DNA of 64,000 bases. Source: Gnetum montanum (Eukaryota > Streptophyta > Gnetopsida > Gnetales > Gnetaceae). Both the position numbers and the translations under genes were made by a program. The stretch covers positions 441,343 through 505,342 of the forward strand of contig MNCI01001992.1 of assembly GCA_015680685.1 (NCBI GenBank), written 5' to 3'. This document shows positions 44,100 through 56,113 of the stretch, in pieces; positions within the stretch are counted from its first letter, which is position 1; each line of letters begins with the position of its first letter. Below the pieces are notes generated by a model. It saw only the letters and a program-made list of their open reading frames with translations, ran no database searches and had not been told where the DNA came from.

Positions 44100-45420
44100 T
44101 TCCCAATGAGGCTAAATGGTACAATGACATCCTCACTTATCTTCCCACTTAGGAGATGCCACAAGAGTTAGACCATAGGAAGAAAAAATAGTTTCTTCAT
44201 CAGGCCATATGCTTCATGGAGATCAATGGACACCTTTACAAGGTGTACATCAATGACTTGGTTCGTTGGTGTGTTATTGATACTGGTCAACTATAAATTC
44301 TCCAAGATGCTAATGAGGGCTCTTGTGGAGGCCATTATGCAGGAACATGCACGACCATTAAGATCCTAATGGTAGATTATTATTGGGAAACATTCTTCAA
44401 GGACATCCACCAATTCATTTGCTCTTTTAAATGTTTCCAACACAATGATGGGATGACTGCTTGAATGACGGAACCTCAACTATAGATCCAACCACTAGAA
44501 CCCTTTGACATTTGGGGCATAGAGTTCATGGGTCCCATCACATCCATGTTAAATGGAAAGGTGTACATCATAGTCATTGTTGACTACTGTATGAAATGGA
44601 TAGAAGTAGCAATTGTCATTAACTATAGATCTTCTACTATTGCTCAATTTGTATAACAAAACATTGTAAATAGGTTTGGGGTGCCACATGCACTAATTTC
44701 TAACAATTATACTCATTTTACAGGCATCACCTTTTGAAAACTTATGCAACGCTGTGGGGTTGAACATATATTAACGACACCTTACCACTTCCAAGCCAAT
44801 AGTCAAGTTGAGGTTACCAATAGGAAGATCACTAAGATCTTAACCAGAACAATTAGAAAATATAGAAGAGACTAGAGCACAAAACTCAACAATTCCCTTT
44901 AGGCTTATCCCTTACCATGAAAACCCCATATAGGCTACTTTTCCTATGAGCTTGTGTATGGAAAATTTCTAACTCTTCTAATACAATCCAAGCTCTGTAT
45001 ACTTTCAATAGCCTGTGACCTTGATCTTAACCTTATCCTATCACAGAAAGAGAGACTGATCAACCTTAATGTTCTAGATAAAAATAGATTGATGGCCCTA
45101 TCCTTGAATGAAGTGCACAAAGCATTCAACAAGAAATGTCATGACCTCAAACTAAGGAAATTCAAATTTCAACTAGGTAATAAGGCCCTTTCTGGGAATC
45201 CCACACATGTGCCACAATGAACCAAGTTCCAAACATTATGGGAAAGACCTTATACCATTTTAAAAACCTTTGTTTCTGGGACCATGTTGATCTACAAACC
45301 TGAAATCCCAAATAAGAAGCAACTCATCAACATGCAACAGGTAAAACCTTTCCATAAGACCAAACAAGATAGTGTAGGCAACACCTCATCATATGAACAT
45401 CCATTCTCAATCTTTTGGAT
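44100..45420 (+). pseudogene. Integrase of element B
   Basis: FDIWGIEFMGPITSM (the first catalytic Asp of GIDFMG is Glu), IVDYCMKWIEVAIV, VPHALISNNYTHFTGIT (Asp and Gly of SDNG lost), SQVEVTNRKITKIL, then NKKCHDLKLRKFKFQ and WERPYTI. All catalytic residues are damaged. The end of the frame overlaps the internal polypurine motif. Confidence 0.8.
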
Positions 45421-45434
45421 CTCCTCCTTTCAAC

Positions 45435-45451
45435 TTAGTCATGGGGGAGAT
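45435..45451 (+). other. Internal polypurine-like motif, element B
   Basis: TTAGTCATGGGGGAGAT at the end of integrase, as in C and D. Confidence 0.7.
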
Positions 45452-47236
45452 GACCATCTATGCTACTTTTTTATCTTACACTTTGTTGTTTTTCTATTTT
45501 TTGTTTTACAACATCATTATTATGTTTTAACTTTCTTGAATATTTTTCAGTTTCTTCTATATTTTACTTTATTTTGGTGTGAATTTTTCTTATTTTTTTC
45601 TAATAAATTACTTTATTTGATGTTTTTGATTGCTAATGTCTAGTTTCTAGCTTAGAATTTTGATGATTGATAATTAAGATATGATTTCCTTTTCATGGAA
45701 TAGGCAATTAGTCCACATCATCCATGCATCTACAAAACTCTATTATCTTCCTTGTTTTGGAGAAATAAGGTCCCTTTTAACAAACTTGTGATCTTGGTAA
45801 TTTCCAAACTTTGGAAAGATTAAAAGGTTTGGAAAGGGTGTGACTTTAAGGGGATTTAATGCTCTCTATACCTTTCTACTCACTTAAGTGCATTTGTGTT
45901 TTTATAGATTTCTTACCATTCTATGTTGACCAATAAGTGGAAGTCAAAGTCTTTGCATGGTGTGGTTCCTATCCAAAAATTCATAAAAACATAAAATTAA
46001 AAAAAATGGGAATTAAAAGCACACCCTTTAGACAAAAAAAATGGGCTACAAGCACTGGTTATGGGACTAGAAAGACATGTTACTCATGCTTGAAGGTCTC
46101 CTCTAATTAAGGCCCATTTTCAGTTCTTTCTTTTCTTTTCTTCTCAAATAAGGAATGGTGATTGATTGGTGGGAGCATTCTTGTGTCTTGAGGGCATGGA
46201 CTAGTCTTAGAGGGTTGATGTGAAGTCACTAAAAGTGGTTGGTTTTTATCTGGACTAAGGATAGACTTTATTGGGTCATTTAACCATAAAATCTACAATG
46301 GACTTTATGTGACCATGATTAGGAACTCCATTCCACTTTCTCTTTCATCCATGAATGCTATCTTTTACTCACCTCATTGCTGATTTGTCATGGTCTTGTT
46401 CAATTTCCTAGTTTGATTTGTTAAAATTCTTAGGTAGATTCCTCCAGATTAGATCCTTAACTTTTCATAACCATTAATCAACTATGGGGCCCATGGACTC
46501 CTTAGTTGAGGATATGTAAGGGTGAAAAGGGCATGAGCATACTATTGGGGGAGGGGAGGGGCTGTGTAGGGATCCACTATAGTATCTCTTGGTTGGATTA
46601 GTTAAGTTCCTTATCCTTAAGCATTTTCACAATCAAATCTTTCATGCATCCCATCGGTTGCATTCAACTTATGCTCCTTAAGGCATTTCTCCATCAAATT
46701 TCATTCTCCTAATTAATTCTCCATTTTTGTGAATTCATAAGTCCTCTTCTAGTATTTCATTGTGTTCATGGATTTTTTGGCTCTCCATAAACTCCAATTT
46801 TGGGTTAAAAATTCTTGTATTTTTCAAGATATTCAATGTGAAAAGTTTGATTGAACAACTCTGTTAATGGAACCTCGTATATAGAGTAGCTCCGTAGATA
46901 AGACCCCATTGACAGAAGGCAAAAATTCTATATATACGTAGTGACTCTTAGTAATTTTTTTCACATTTTCTCATAAAAAGGAGGGATTTTTTTTAGCTTT
47001 TCAGAGCCTAGAACCTTCCAAGAGCCATAACTTCCTAACCATTTGTTTGATTCACTCTATTCTTCAATCTTGTAGCTACTAGAGGTAAGCTCTATACTGT
47101 GGGAGCCACAAATCTTAAGTTTTTAATGGAAAATGTTTTGAAAATTTTCTAACTCCCACAAAGGTTTAACTAAAAAACCAACATTAAAACATCAATTTAT
47201 GAAACTTAAACCCTTCCAACAAGCTTCGATGACATT
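45452..47236 (+). other. Spacer of element B, left part, with TATA-containing segment
   Basis: Shares landmarks with the spacers of C and D (TTTTGTTTTACAAC, CTTTGCATGGTGTGGTTCC, GGGCTACAAGCACTGGTTATG). Near 46,921-46,936 AAAATTCTATATATACG is a TATA-like motif at the position corresponding to 51,645-51,660 in A. AGAGGTAAGCTC at 47,089-47,100 is a good splice donor, but the same place in C reads AGAGGTTCGCTC. The spacer ends in ACATT at 47,232-47,236, the target site of A. Confidence 0.6.
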
Positions 47237-48087
47237 TGATGAGAAATGAATTTGTTGGCTGTAATATCACACCCATGATATCGTGTATGCGATATCACAG
47301 CCTAGACGCGATATCGCAGCCTGCTTCCTCATCTATAAATAAGAAGTAGGCAGATTTAGTAGGAGTCTTTGGAGTTTTTAGAAATTAAGCTCAGTAGTTT
47401 TTTAGAGATTCTTTGTCAGTTTTCCTCTCAACCCTTTTCTCCCAATGCATGCTCGCAGTGTGGTGATTGTAATTGTACAACATCCTTATTTGAGTGTGAT
47501 GTACTTGGACATGCACATGACCGGCAATAAAGATCGAGATTACTTCATCATTGTAGCATCCACTTAGCTTAATTATTTATTTATTTAATTTTTATTATTA
47601 TTTACTACTTTCGTAGTTAATATATCTTCACCCTTACCTCCTAGTAACGTAGAATGAGTACGACATAATCACGAGCTTTTAAGTGTGACTACTTGGTAAC
47701 CTAGTAGCGTACTTAGGCCATGCACTTGGTAATCCTAGTGGTAGTCATGTGCGAGGTCCAAGATGTGTACGGATGATTAAGGAATGGATGCTTATCACAC
47801 TTAGGCTAGCTTAGATTTTCTCTCACTCACTCTCTCTCCTAGTTTAGTCGATATTATTTCCCATTATTCCTAGGAGTAGCATTAGTGTAGGAACACATCA
47901 TACACCTCACTCTGGACTAAACCATACATGACAAAGTTAATACTAGTCTAGGTCGGAAGACAAAAAACTATGATCTACGAGTAACTATTTGGATACGACA
48001 ACTAGTTTATCTGTAGAGTTTGACCGGATCATGCACGAAATGCTTGTATTCATATGGTTGAGTGTAGGGGTACCTCGTCACTTATCA
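47237..48087 (+). repeat. 5' LTR of element A
   Basis: 851 bp. U3 has GATATC palindromes at about 47,277-47,316, then CTATAAATAAG (TATA, 47,333-47,343), AGTCTTTGGAG, TCTCAACCCTTTTCTCCCA, CAATAAAGATCG, and CTTGGTAATCCTAG further in. Ends CACTTATCA. Confidence 0.95.
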
Positions 48088-48088
48088 T

Positions 48089-48106
48089 TGGTGCCATTGC
48101 TGAGGA
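48089..48106 (+). other. Primer binding site of element A (tRNA-Asp type)
   Basis: TGGTGCCATTGCTGAGGA against TGGCGCCGTTGCCGGGGA: 14 of 18 match. All four differences are C to T or G to A, three of them in CpG. One base (T) separates it from the LTR. Confidence 0.85.
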
Positions 48107-48226
48107 CGGTGCTAGTTGTCTATATTAGTTATATCATACAAGGTCACTGTATAGGAATTAACGATATCTTTTAGGAAGAAATAATTATAAAAAGTCACAT
48201 ATAAATTCACATACAATTTCACAATC

Positions 48227-50205
48227 ATGCCTCTCCTACAATACTATGATAATGCCACATCTAGTGAGGAAATTCATTGGAGAATCAATGAATTATATGA
48301 CAATGAAGATTGGAGTACGTAATCTAAGGTGGGAATTTCTTATAAACATAAACAAAGGTAGCATTGTCCCAACGCATGAAACCATAACTTACTCGATGAC
48401 GATGAACCCGTACTAGTCATCACAAGCCTAATGCAAATACAATAGGCTATTCGAATCTCTCGTAGGCATCATAAAGAGAGCCGCCTACCCAGGCTCGATT
48501 TAAAAAACTTTTCCAATTTCTCAGGAGGCTATGACTTAGATCCACAACAACATTTACAAGCCTTCTATGATGCCTGTGCATGGAACAACATTGATAACGG
48601 TTGGTAAAAACTTAAGCTCTTTCCTATGATACTCGTTGGCCAAGCAAAAGTATGCTATAGATTGTTAAAACCAAATTCAATACGAGATTGGCCAACAATG
48701 GTAGAACTCTTTAATGAAAGATATCAAACATACACAAGAGTGTCAGCCTTGAGGAAAAAAATCCAAGAGTGGAAACAAGCATAACATGAACCCTTGGACA
48801 TGGCCTTAGAAAGATATTATGCACTATTAAACAACTATCCAGGACATGAGTTCTCTAAGGAAAGGCTAATGTACCATATCCTTGATGGGATCCGTGATGA
48901 AACAAAAGAGACCCTAGGGATGTATGCCCAGGGTCAACTATACGAATTATGAAACCATCAATTCCAAGGGCTTATTAAGTAGGTAGCAAAAGAAGAAGGA
49001 GAAATGGCTAGATGGGAGAGTGTTAAAAAACATCAACAGGACCAAAATCTCAACTTAACAAAGGTCCACAATCATAAAAAGGAGAAAGCAACCGATCTCA
49101 GGGAGGAAGAACCATCTTTGCTAGTACAACAATCATTAGAGGAAGTTGAGAAAAATATCAATAAGATGTTGGAATGGATGCATAAAAAGTGTGGATAATA
49201 TATTGATATTATTGGAGATAGAGTTTTGAAAACCCGAGAAGCAAGACAAAGTATCATTAGACAATCGGAAAGAAGGGATGAGGAAGATAAGGGCTCAACT
49301 GCCAATCATAAGTATGAATGCAACATTTGCCTGTATGATCACCCCAAGGGCCAATGCCCAATATGTTACATTTATATGAGCATTGGGAAAGCACATTACA
49401 CCCAAAGTTCATACAGAGATACTGTGTTCAATCACAGTGGCAACAATCCCAATCATGGGGGAAACTATTCCTAAATTGGAGACACCCTTTGGATCATCCG
49501 AATCTAAATGCTTATCTAGTCCAACACCCTATTTCCTCAACTGGGTTAACATACTCTATCTCACTGTATTATCATTCTCCTCAATACTATCAGCCCATGT
49601 CTTCAATACAACCATTGCTTTTTGTACCTTACACTTATCCTAAATTTCAACATTCTCATCCTTTTCCTCCTTCTACATTGCCACCAACTATTCTTGAAGT
49701 GTCTACACCATAGCAACAACCCACGAATGTTACTTGTGCTACTATTGCCAACAGCAGTGAGAGACCTCATTGACATCGAAGCGCCCCTTCTTTAAACATG
49801 ACCGTAGGAAGGGACAACATAGTTCCAAGGCCATTGCATTTTCCAACTCAACACAAGTCCGACACTATGGAGCACCCTTCTCATTGAACCCAACACCTCG
49901 TGTTACTTCATCAAGGCCACCAATTAACACTTCAATAACCATATGGGCAAATGAATACAACCATGGAGAGTGACATTCTGATCCTTGCATACCATCTTAT
50001 AGTCCCAAGTATCATAGTGGGTCAACTCTTTATCCAGGAACCACATCTTATAAGTTTCCCCACTATGTTTACTATAATCAAGTGTGTGAACCCCAATGGG
50101 GTAAGTGTGACCAAGTTTTAGCATTTCCAACATGCAAGGATCCTCATCTTTCATTTATTAATCCTTGCCATGCTCAACCATTTAGTTATGGGGGATATTC
50201 CCCAT
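48227..50205 (+). pseudogene. Gag of element A
   Basis: The ATG at 48,227 (MPLLQYYDNATSSEEIHWRI) opens a frame that holds, with nonsense changes only, to about 49,365. It contains LDLKNFSNFSGGYDLDPQQH, LQAFYDACAWNNID, ERYQTYTRVSALRKKIQEWK and HEPLDMALERYYALLNNYPG, then a Lys/Glu-rich helix and the Cys/His motif CNICLYDHPKGQC. There the frame shifts by one (QCP continues as NMLHLYEHWES). A Pro/Tyr/Gln-rich tail follows (49,354-49,713), with a further shift near 49,770. The tail ends LAFPTCKDPHLSFINPC and FSYGGYSPF*. It matches the gag part of C and D in order. Confidence 0.85.
50181..50196 (+). other. Internal polypurine-like motif, element A
   Basis: TTTAGTTATGGGGGAT at the end of gag, corresponding to the motif that follows pol in C and B. 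In A pol has been lost up to this point. Confidence 0.6.
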
Positions 50206-52130
50206 TCTAATAACTAGGATTAATAAATATTTTTCATTTTCTTTAATTTTACAATTTTTTGTCTTCTAGTTTTTCATTTTTCAATTTCTTATTTTATATT
50301 TTTGTTTTTTTTTATCTTTTTATAAGTAATCTTATCTATGAATAAAACACTCATGTGGCTTGTTGGTCGAGGTGTATTCTATGTTATCGAGTCTTAAGTG
50401 ATCAATTATTTGGATAGTGAGCCCATTACACCCACTCATTCATTCTACAAATAAGAGGTTCTGTTCAAAGGTACAATGATATTCTTGACATTCTTAAAAC
50501 TTAAAATTATTTTTGTGTTCATTGTACCCAGAATGAAGAAGGATGGATCAAGAGGGAATGATTAGGGTGTGACATCAAGGGGACTTGCGAATTCTCTTTG
50601 GTGACATCTGTGAGAGTTATCATGCAACGTGGTTGTACTAAGATCCTTGTAGATCTAACACAAACTGGAAGTAAGAGTAATCAAAAGGAACTCATGCTAT
50701 TCTAGGGGGTCCACTGGAAAGAAATGCACCCATTCCTAAAGGTTGGTGGCTTCTCTGGAGTTAGCATTCATCAAAATATATATATATATAACATAAGTGC
50801 TACAAAGCAAAAGTCACTCCTCCCTTGAACAAAATGCCAAGTGATCCTATGCCTTGTTGTTTTGGTACTCTCATAGTTGCTCATCATGGGATGAAACAAT
50901 GTGGTGTCACTGATCAGAGGAATGGACTTGATCTTGATCTTGGAACAACAGGTTAATGACACATTAATCATTCCTTACATGCAAAATTCACTATGCCCTA
51001 GGTCAGTTACCTCATGTCCCAATCTCTACAATCCCTTTTGTAGTCCATTTCATCTCACTATTCATGTAATTGTAGCTTATGTCTTGTGTAGTGTAGAATT
51101 CTTACCTCATTCTGGTGATACTTACATGTGTGTATTTTGTGGAACCAATTTGGATTACATTTAACCCTTCTAATTCCTACAAACACTTTTAAGTGTGATT
51201 ATGTAAGGGCATTATAGCTTGGAACCTGCTTTGGGGAGGACCCACTTGCGTAATGTTTTGTAATTTACACTCATAACACATCTTCCACACACCATCTATT
51301 ACCCTAGCATATTTTCCATGATATTCTTTCCTTTATTACTATTCCTTTGATTCAAATGTTCCTATGCAGCATCACATAGCCTTTTTCTCTCCCTTACCAC
51401 CTGAGGCCCTTATTGATCAATTCCACATCATCATACTTATTTGTGCCTTCATAATTAGTTGAATTACCATGGAAACCTTTAACACTTGTCCACATGTCCT
51501 TAGTTTACATCATTAACTTCTGAAAAATATTAAAAAAATTGGTATATTCCATAGTGCCTTAACATTGATAGGCCACGATATCGCGTATATCGCGGTCGAT
51601 GCGATATCACATCTTCGATATCACATACACGATATCGCATCCCAAAAATTTATATACATGACCCCCCTATGCTACTTAACATCATTTTCAACTATTCACA
51701 TGGGGGAGTTTTTTAAACTTCTCTCTACGACTTTTGATTGCGCATCCTTTGCTTTTATACCTATATCCCCCTCGCGGGTCCTCCGATTTTCATTCTGTCT
51801 GAACCTACTTGAACCCAGAGCGTTTAGCTTAGTTGTGAGGGAGGGGCACACACTAAATAGCACATAACATTTTTGGAATTTTTCATTGCTTGAAGGACAT
51901 TATCAAGGGTAATCAGTTATAACATTAAGGATAAATGTGCCAAAAATAATTTCATTCCCTTAGTTATACCGAGAAACTAGATTTGGAAACCACCTAAGCA
52001 AAGAGGATTAAATATTATAATCTTTTGGGAAACATCACACAAAGATAAAACAAATTCATTAAGGCAAGTAGTACAGTATAACCTAACTTTGGTAACAACC
52101 TTACTAACAATGGGTGCTGTGTGATTGCAA
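50206..52130 (+). other. Spacer of element A leading to the third ORF
   Basis: Non-coding. Contains an AT dinucleotide run (50,778-50,790) and the palindrome array with TATA box described separately. Just before the third ORF comes GTGTGATTGCAA|ATGG. Confidence 0.6.
51573..51660 (+). promoter_or_regulatory. Internal U3-like promoter candidate upstream of the third ORF, element A
   Basis: Four GATATC palindromes plus CGCGTATATCGCGG within 70 bp (CACGATATCGCG, GCGATATCAC, TCGATATCAC, ACGATATCGC), followed at 51,645-51,657 by AAAAATTTATATA, a TATA box. This repeats the arrangement of the LTR U3 of A and D (palindromes, then TATA). It lies about 475 bp before the ATG of the third ORF and could drive a separate mRNA for it. 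Promoter function is inferred. Confidence 0.5.
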
Positions 52131-54924
52131 ATGGCCTCAAAGCGTGGACAACAGGAAGGTCTTGCTCAAGGTGGGAGTAAACGACCTAGGAGAGGTGGAC
52201 AAGTTCCTGCTAGATAGCATGCAGAGTAGGAGGAAAAATCATTTAGTATCCACCAAGAGGACCTTGCTACTATACAATCAAGGCAGGAAAAAGGAGAAGC
52301 TGCGACAGTGCCTAAATAGGGACAACATCTCACGTTGCCCCAGGATTGTGTTCAGGCCATTCATGAAAGTTCCATATTCACTGCAGTGATTGTGGAATTA
52401 AACTTTGGATCTTTCAAAGAATTTTCTTCAGAGGCCATTAGGGACCACCTCAAAAGGTCTCCATTATGGACTATCCTCTCTGAAAGTAGTGCCTGGTACT
52501 TAGCGGAAACATACCAATTCTCACACAGCAAAGAACAAGTCACCACAGTAAACATTTATGATCTGACAGTTCATTTCTCTATTTAGGCCATTTTGTAAGT
52601 ATTAAACCTTCTGAATATAGGTCCAAAGATTGCTCATTTTTCTACCCACTTAGACCCTGATGCGCAATGGGTTTGGTTGGAAAGGACGTATGGCAAGGAA
52701 GATAAGATGTTTGAGGAGTTGATGATGGAAGAGAAGATCTATTTTAAAATAGGGACTTATCACCTCTTCCCCACAAAGGGCTAAAAAATAATTTCAACAT
52801 ATGTGGCAAGAGGATGTGCAGTGTTGATGGGAAAAGTTAATGCTAACCTACCTCATCTATATTTTACAAAGATCCTGAGGCAGTTTGAAGGATAGAAGAT
52901 AAGGAAGCTTGCGTTGCCCTTCCCTTATCTTATTAGGAAGTTGTGCCGACGTGCTGGTATCAAAGGATACACCAATGATGTCCTCCAAAAAGCCCAAAAT
53001 GCTTAATATGTTGAAATGCTAAAGCCACTAACTGCAAGAAAAATCACTGGTGAGACACTGGGGCTAGAACAAGAAAAGGAATAAATGGCAGGGCCAATTG
53101 AAACTCAACTTGCAAGACCCAACCAACTTCCAAGCACGGGACCCAGCCAACAAAAAGAAGTAAGGCCTAGCATGAGCTAGTAGAATCAACCACCACCACC
53201 ATCGCAAGATTACAGACCATCGATGAGCCATCTTAGGGCCATCACTGAGATGGTCAGTTGGGTAATTCGTGATGATGCAAATCTCTTCTGCGTCATTGAC
53301 AATGCCATACAACATAGTTTCTTTGGATCATGCAAGGGGTGAAGTGTCCATCCATACAGGAGGAGGGAAGAGCATTTGGTCACAATAGATCTCAAGGAAT
53401 GTTGCATCATTTCAAGTGCAATTAGAAACTAATGAAGGTGCCACAATGATGGTCCTTCAGTACCAGGATGTAGTGGGAGTCATAGAAGTGGTCATAGACC
53501 ATATTAAAGAATCATTAAATGTACCTATTGTGCCACCTGTAGATCTTATAGGAGCACAGGATACTCAAACTCTGGCTGAAACCTCAATGACTCTTGTGGA
53601 ACATGAGGATGTACTTAACCGATTGCTACAAATAGGACAAGTAATGACATCCTTGTTCAACATCCCATAGGATGTTACAACAATCCAATCAAACCTCATT
53701 TTCACCAAGGGAAAGCTGATTTTGACAGAGATAAGGGATGACCATGCTGAAGCATAGTTGCAAAGATTACAAGAAAGGCTTGTGACCCTACAAGCAGCAA
53801 AGCGAGACCCTTCTTAGTTTGTTCTCGTAGACCAGCTGGACACTTTTAAAACTAAGCAACTAACCAAACTATTGATGGAGAATAAGAAGGTGGTAGAAGA
53901 AAAAGAGAAGCATGTTTGGGATGCCTCTATGGAACAATTAAAAAATTACGTGCATACCAAGGCACTCAAGGCCTTACAAGAGAAAAAAAATCAACTTTTT
54001 TTTGACAACCTTCGATTGACCTCTATGGAGAAGAAAAAGAATGTTCTCAAAGAACATTTTCAAAAATTGTGAGAAAAACTCATCAGGGTCAACTAGGACA
54101 TGAACCATTTAGCCAGGGAAAATCAAACCCTCTCAATAGAGGAGGTATGTGCCATTCGTTAGAAGATGGCTATTGAAATAAGCGTGTGGAAGAATGAGGC
54201 CAAATAGCATGAAAAGCTAAAGGAGCACTTCCGGGACCAGTTGAGGATGTATAAACAAATCATCAAGAAGGAGATCCATATGGCCAAGGCCCACATCAAT
54301 GCTCTCAGTGCTCAACACACTGACTGGCAGGCCATATTAGACACATATGCATTTGCCCACTAGGCAGAAGTTAACAACCTGGACCTAGAGATCCATGACC
54401 TTACAGAATACATGGAGTTGGCATACCTACAGTATGCCAACCTTGCCAAGTTAATAGTAGGATGCCCAAGAACAGAGATTGACCAAGAGGTAGCGACCAC
54501 CTACATCAAATATGAAATAGAATTTGCAGAATGCAAGAATATATTGCAAAAATCTGAGGTTGCAAATTCTGAACTCAAGGTGGTTAAAGCAAGCTACCTG
54601 GGGCAAAAAGGTGTCACAATAGACTTGGCTCAATGGCTTGCAGATTTTTAAGAATAAAGAGACAAAGCCAGAGCCTATGAGGAGGAATGATGAGTGTTTT
54701 CAGCTTGGTATGTGAAATCAAACAAAATGTTTCTGCAACTACCTTGCCCATGGGAGGTGTCGACTCCATCAAACATCGGAACATTGGCATGGACGACATA
54801 GGATCCCTAAATCGAAGAAGAGAAACTCCAGGCCATACTTCAATGCCATCAAATCCCAAGACTTGGAGCACAAGATAAGGGAAAGGCACCCATGGAGGAG
54901 CCACCACCACCAGGAACTACATGA
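52131..54924 (+). pseudogene. Third ORF of element A (coiled-coil protein, about 930 codons)
   Basis: From ATG 52,131 (MASKRGQQEGLAQGG) to TGA 54,922-54,924 (MEEPPPPGTT*). The N-terminal third is globular: VELNFGSFKEFSSEAIRDHL, LSESSAWYLAETYQFSHSKE, THLDPDAQWVWLERTYGKED, NANLPHLYFTKIL, FPYLIRKLCRRAGIKGY. A Pro/Gln/Ser linker follows. From about 53,416 (after one frame change) it is a long helical region rich in Lys, Glu, Gln and Leu (ENKKVVEEKEKHVWDASMEQ; KALKALQEKKNQLFFDNLRL). The C-terminus has WYVKSNKMFLQLPCPWEVST. About 15 stops interrupt it. No signal peptide or membrane helix is seen, so env function is not supported despite its env-like position. Element B has a homologue of the same length. 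Confidence 0.75.
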
Positions 54925-55099
54925 GTTCCATCAATTTTGTAGCCATAGGATTTTCTTTTGCATTCTCTGTGTTGTGTCTCAATTTTTTTCTAATTCCACT
55001 CTATGGCATGAACTCATTCTCGCTAGTTAATAATCCTAAACCTATCCACTATGTAATCAATGGAGCTTATTTTCACTTTAACTTGAGGATGAGTTTTCA

Positions 55100-55115
55100 T
55101 TTAGTCATGGGGATA
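55100..55115 (+). other. Polypurine tract of element A
   Basis: TTTAGTCATGGGGATA directly before the LTR start TGATGAG at 55,116. Confidence 0.85.
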
Positions 55116-55960
55116 TGATGAGTCATGAATTTGTTGGTTGTAATATCGCACCCATGATATCGCGTACGTGATATCGTGGATGTGATATCATAGCCTGCTT
55201 CCTCACATATAAATAAGAAGTAGTAATATTTAATAGGAGTCTTTAGAGTTTTTATAAATTAAGTTCTGTAGTTTTGTAGAGACTCTTTGTCAGTTTTCCT
55301 CTCAACCCTTTTCTCCCAGTGCATGCCCATAGTGTGGTGATTGTAATTGTACGACATCCTTATTTGAGTGTGATGTACTTGGATGCGCACATGACTAGCA
55401 ATAAAGATTGAGATTACTTCATCATTGTAGCATCCACTTAGCTTAATTATTTATTTATTTAATTGTTATTGTTATTTACTACTTTCTTAGTTAATATCTC
55501 TTCACCCTTACCTCCTAGTAATGTGGAATGAGTATGACTTAATCACAAGCATTTAAGTGTGACTGCTTAGTAATCTAGTAGCGTACTTAGGCCATGCACT
55601 TGGTAATCCCAGTGGTAGTCATGCACAAGGTCCAAGATGTGTATAGATGATTAAGGAATGGATGCTCATCGCACTTAGGCTAGCTTAGATTCTCTCTCAC
55701 TCTCTCTCTCCCCTAGTTTAGTTGATATTATTTCCCATTATTCATAGGAGTAGCATTAGTGTAGGAACACATCATACACCTCACTCTGGACTAAACCATA
55801 CATGACAAAGCTAATATTAGTCTAGGTGGGAAGACAGTGAACTATGATCTACAAGTAACTATCTAGATACCACAACTAGTCTATCTGCGGAGTTCGACTA
55901 GATCATGCGTGAAATGCTTGTATTCATATGGTTGAGTGTAGGGTACCTTGCCACTCATCA
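55116..55960 (+). repeat. 3' LTR of element A
   Basis: 845 bp, colinear with 47,237-48,087; GATATC sites at about 55,156-55,190, TATA ATATAAATAAG at about 55,208; ends CTCATCA and is followed by ACATT. Terminal TGATGAG and CTCATCA are a perfect 7-bp inverted repeat. Confidence 0.95.
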
Positions 55961-56113
55961 ACATTATAAATGAAATAACATTAAAATAATAATGAAATAA
56001 TTAATCTTCCATGGTCTAAAGTTATCCTAAGTGTAACTTCCCAATGAGATAAGATACTTAAATGCTATAAGTTACACATTCTATGCTAATCCTTGGTTAC
56101 ATTGTGATCACAA
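55961..56113 (+). other. Spacer of element B, right part
   Basis: Begins with the second copy of ACATT. Leads into ACATTGTGATCACAA|ATGGCACC, the start of the third ORF of B, similar to the A junction. Confidence 0.75.

Larger units (their letters stand above)
47237..55960 (+). mobile_element. Athila-lineage element A with gag and third ORF but no pol (8,724 bp)
   Basis: Complete outer structure: LTRs of 851 and 845 bp with TGATGAG...TTATCA / CTCATCA termini, a tRNA-Asp-type primer binding site, a polypurine tract, and a perfect ACATT target-site duplication (47,232-47,236 and 55,961-55,965). Between the LTRs are gag, a spacer and a third ORF; no protease core, RT, RNase H or integrase can be found. 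So A is non-autonomous yet has intact ends. It inserted into the spacer of B after B was established. Confidence 0.95.

Noticed and set aside
47237-47243. TGATGA at LTR starts as a snoRNA C box
   Set aside because: It is the conserved LTR terminus, and no D box or guide region follows at snoRNA spacing.
52131-54924. Envelope glycoprotein
   Set aside because: The position fits, but I find no signal peptide, membrane anchor or cysteine pattern; the sequence is helical and charged.
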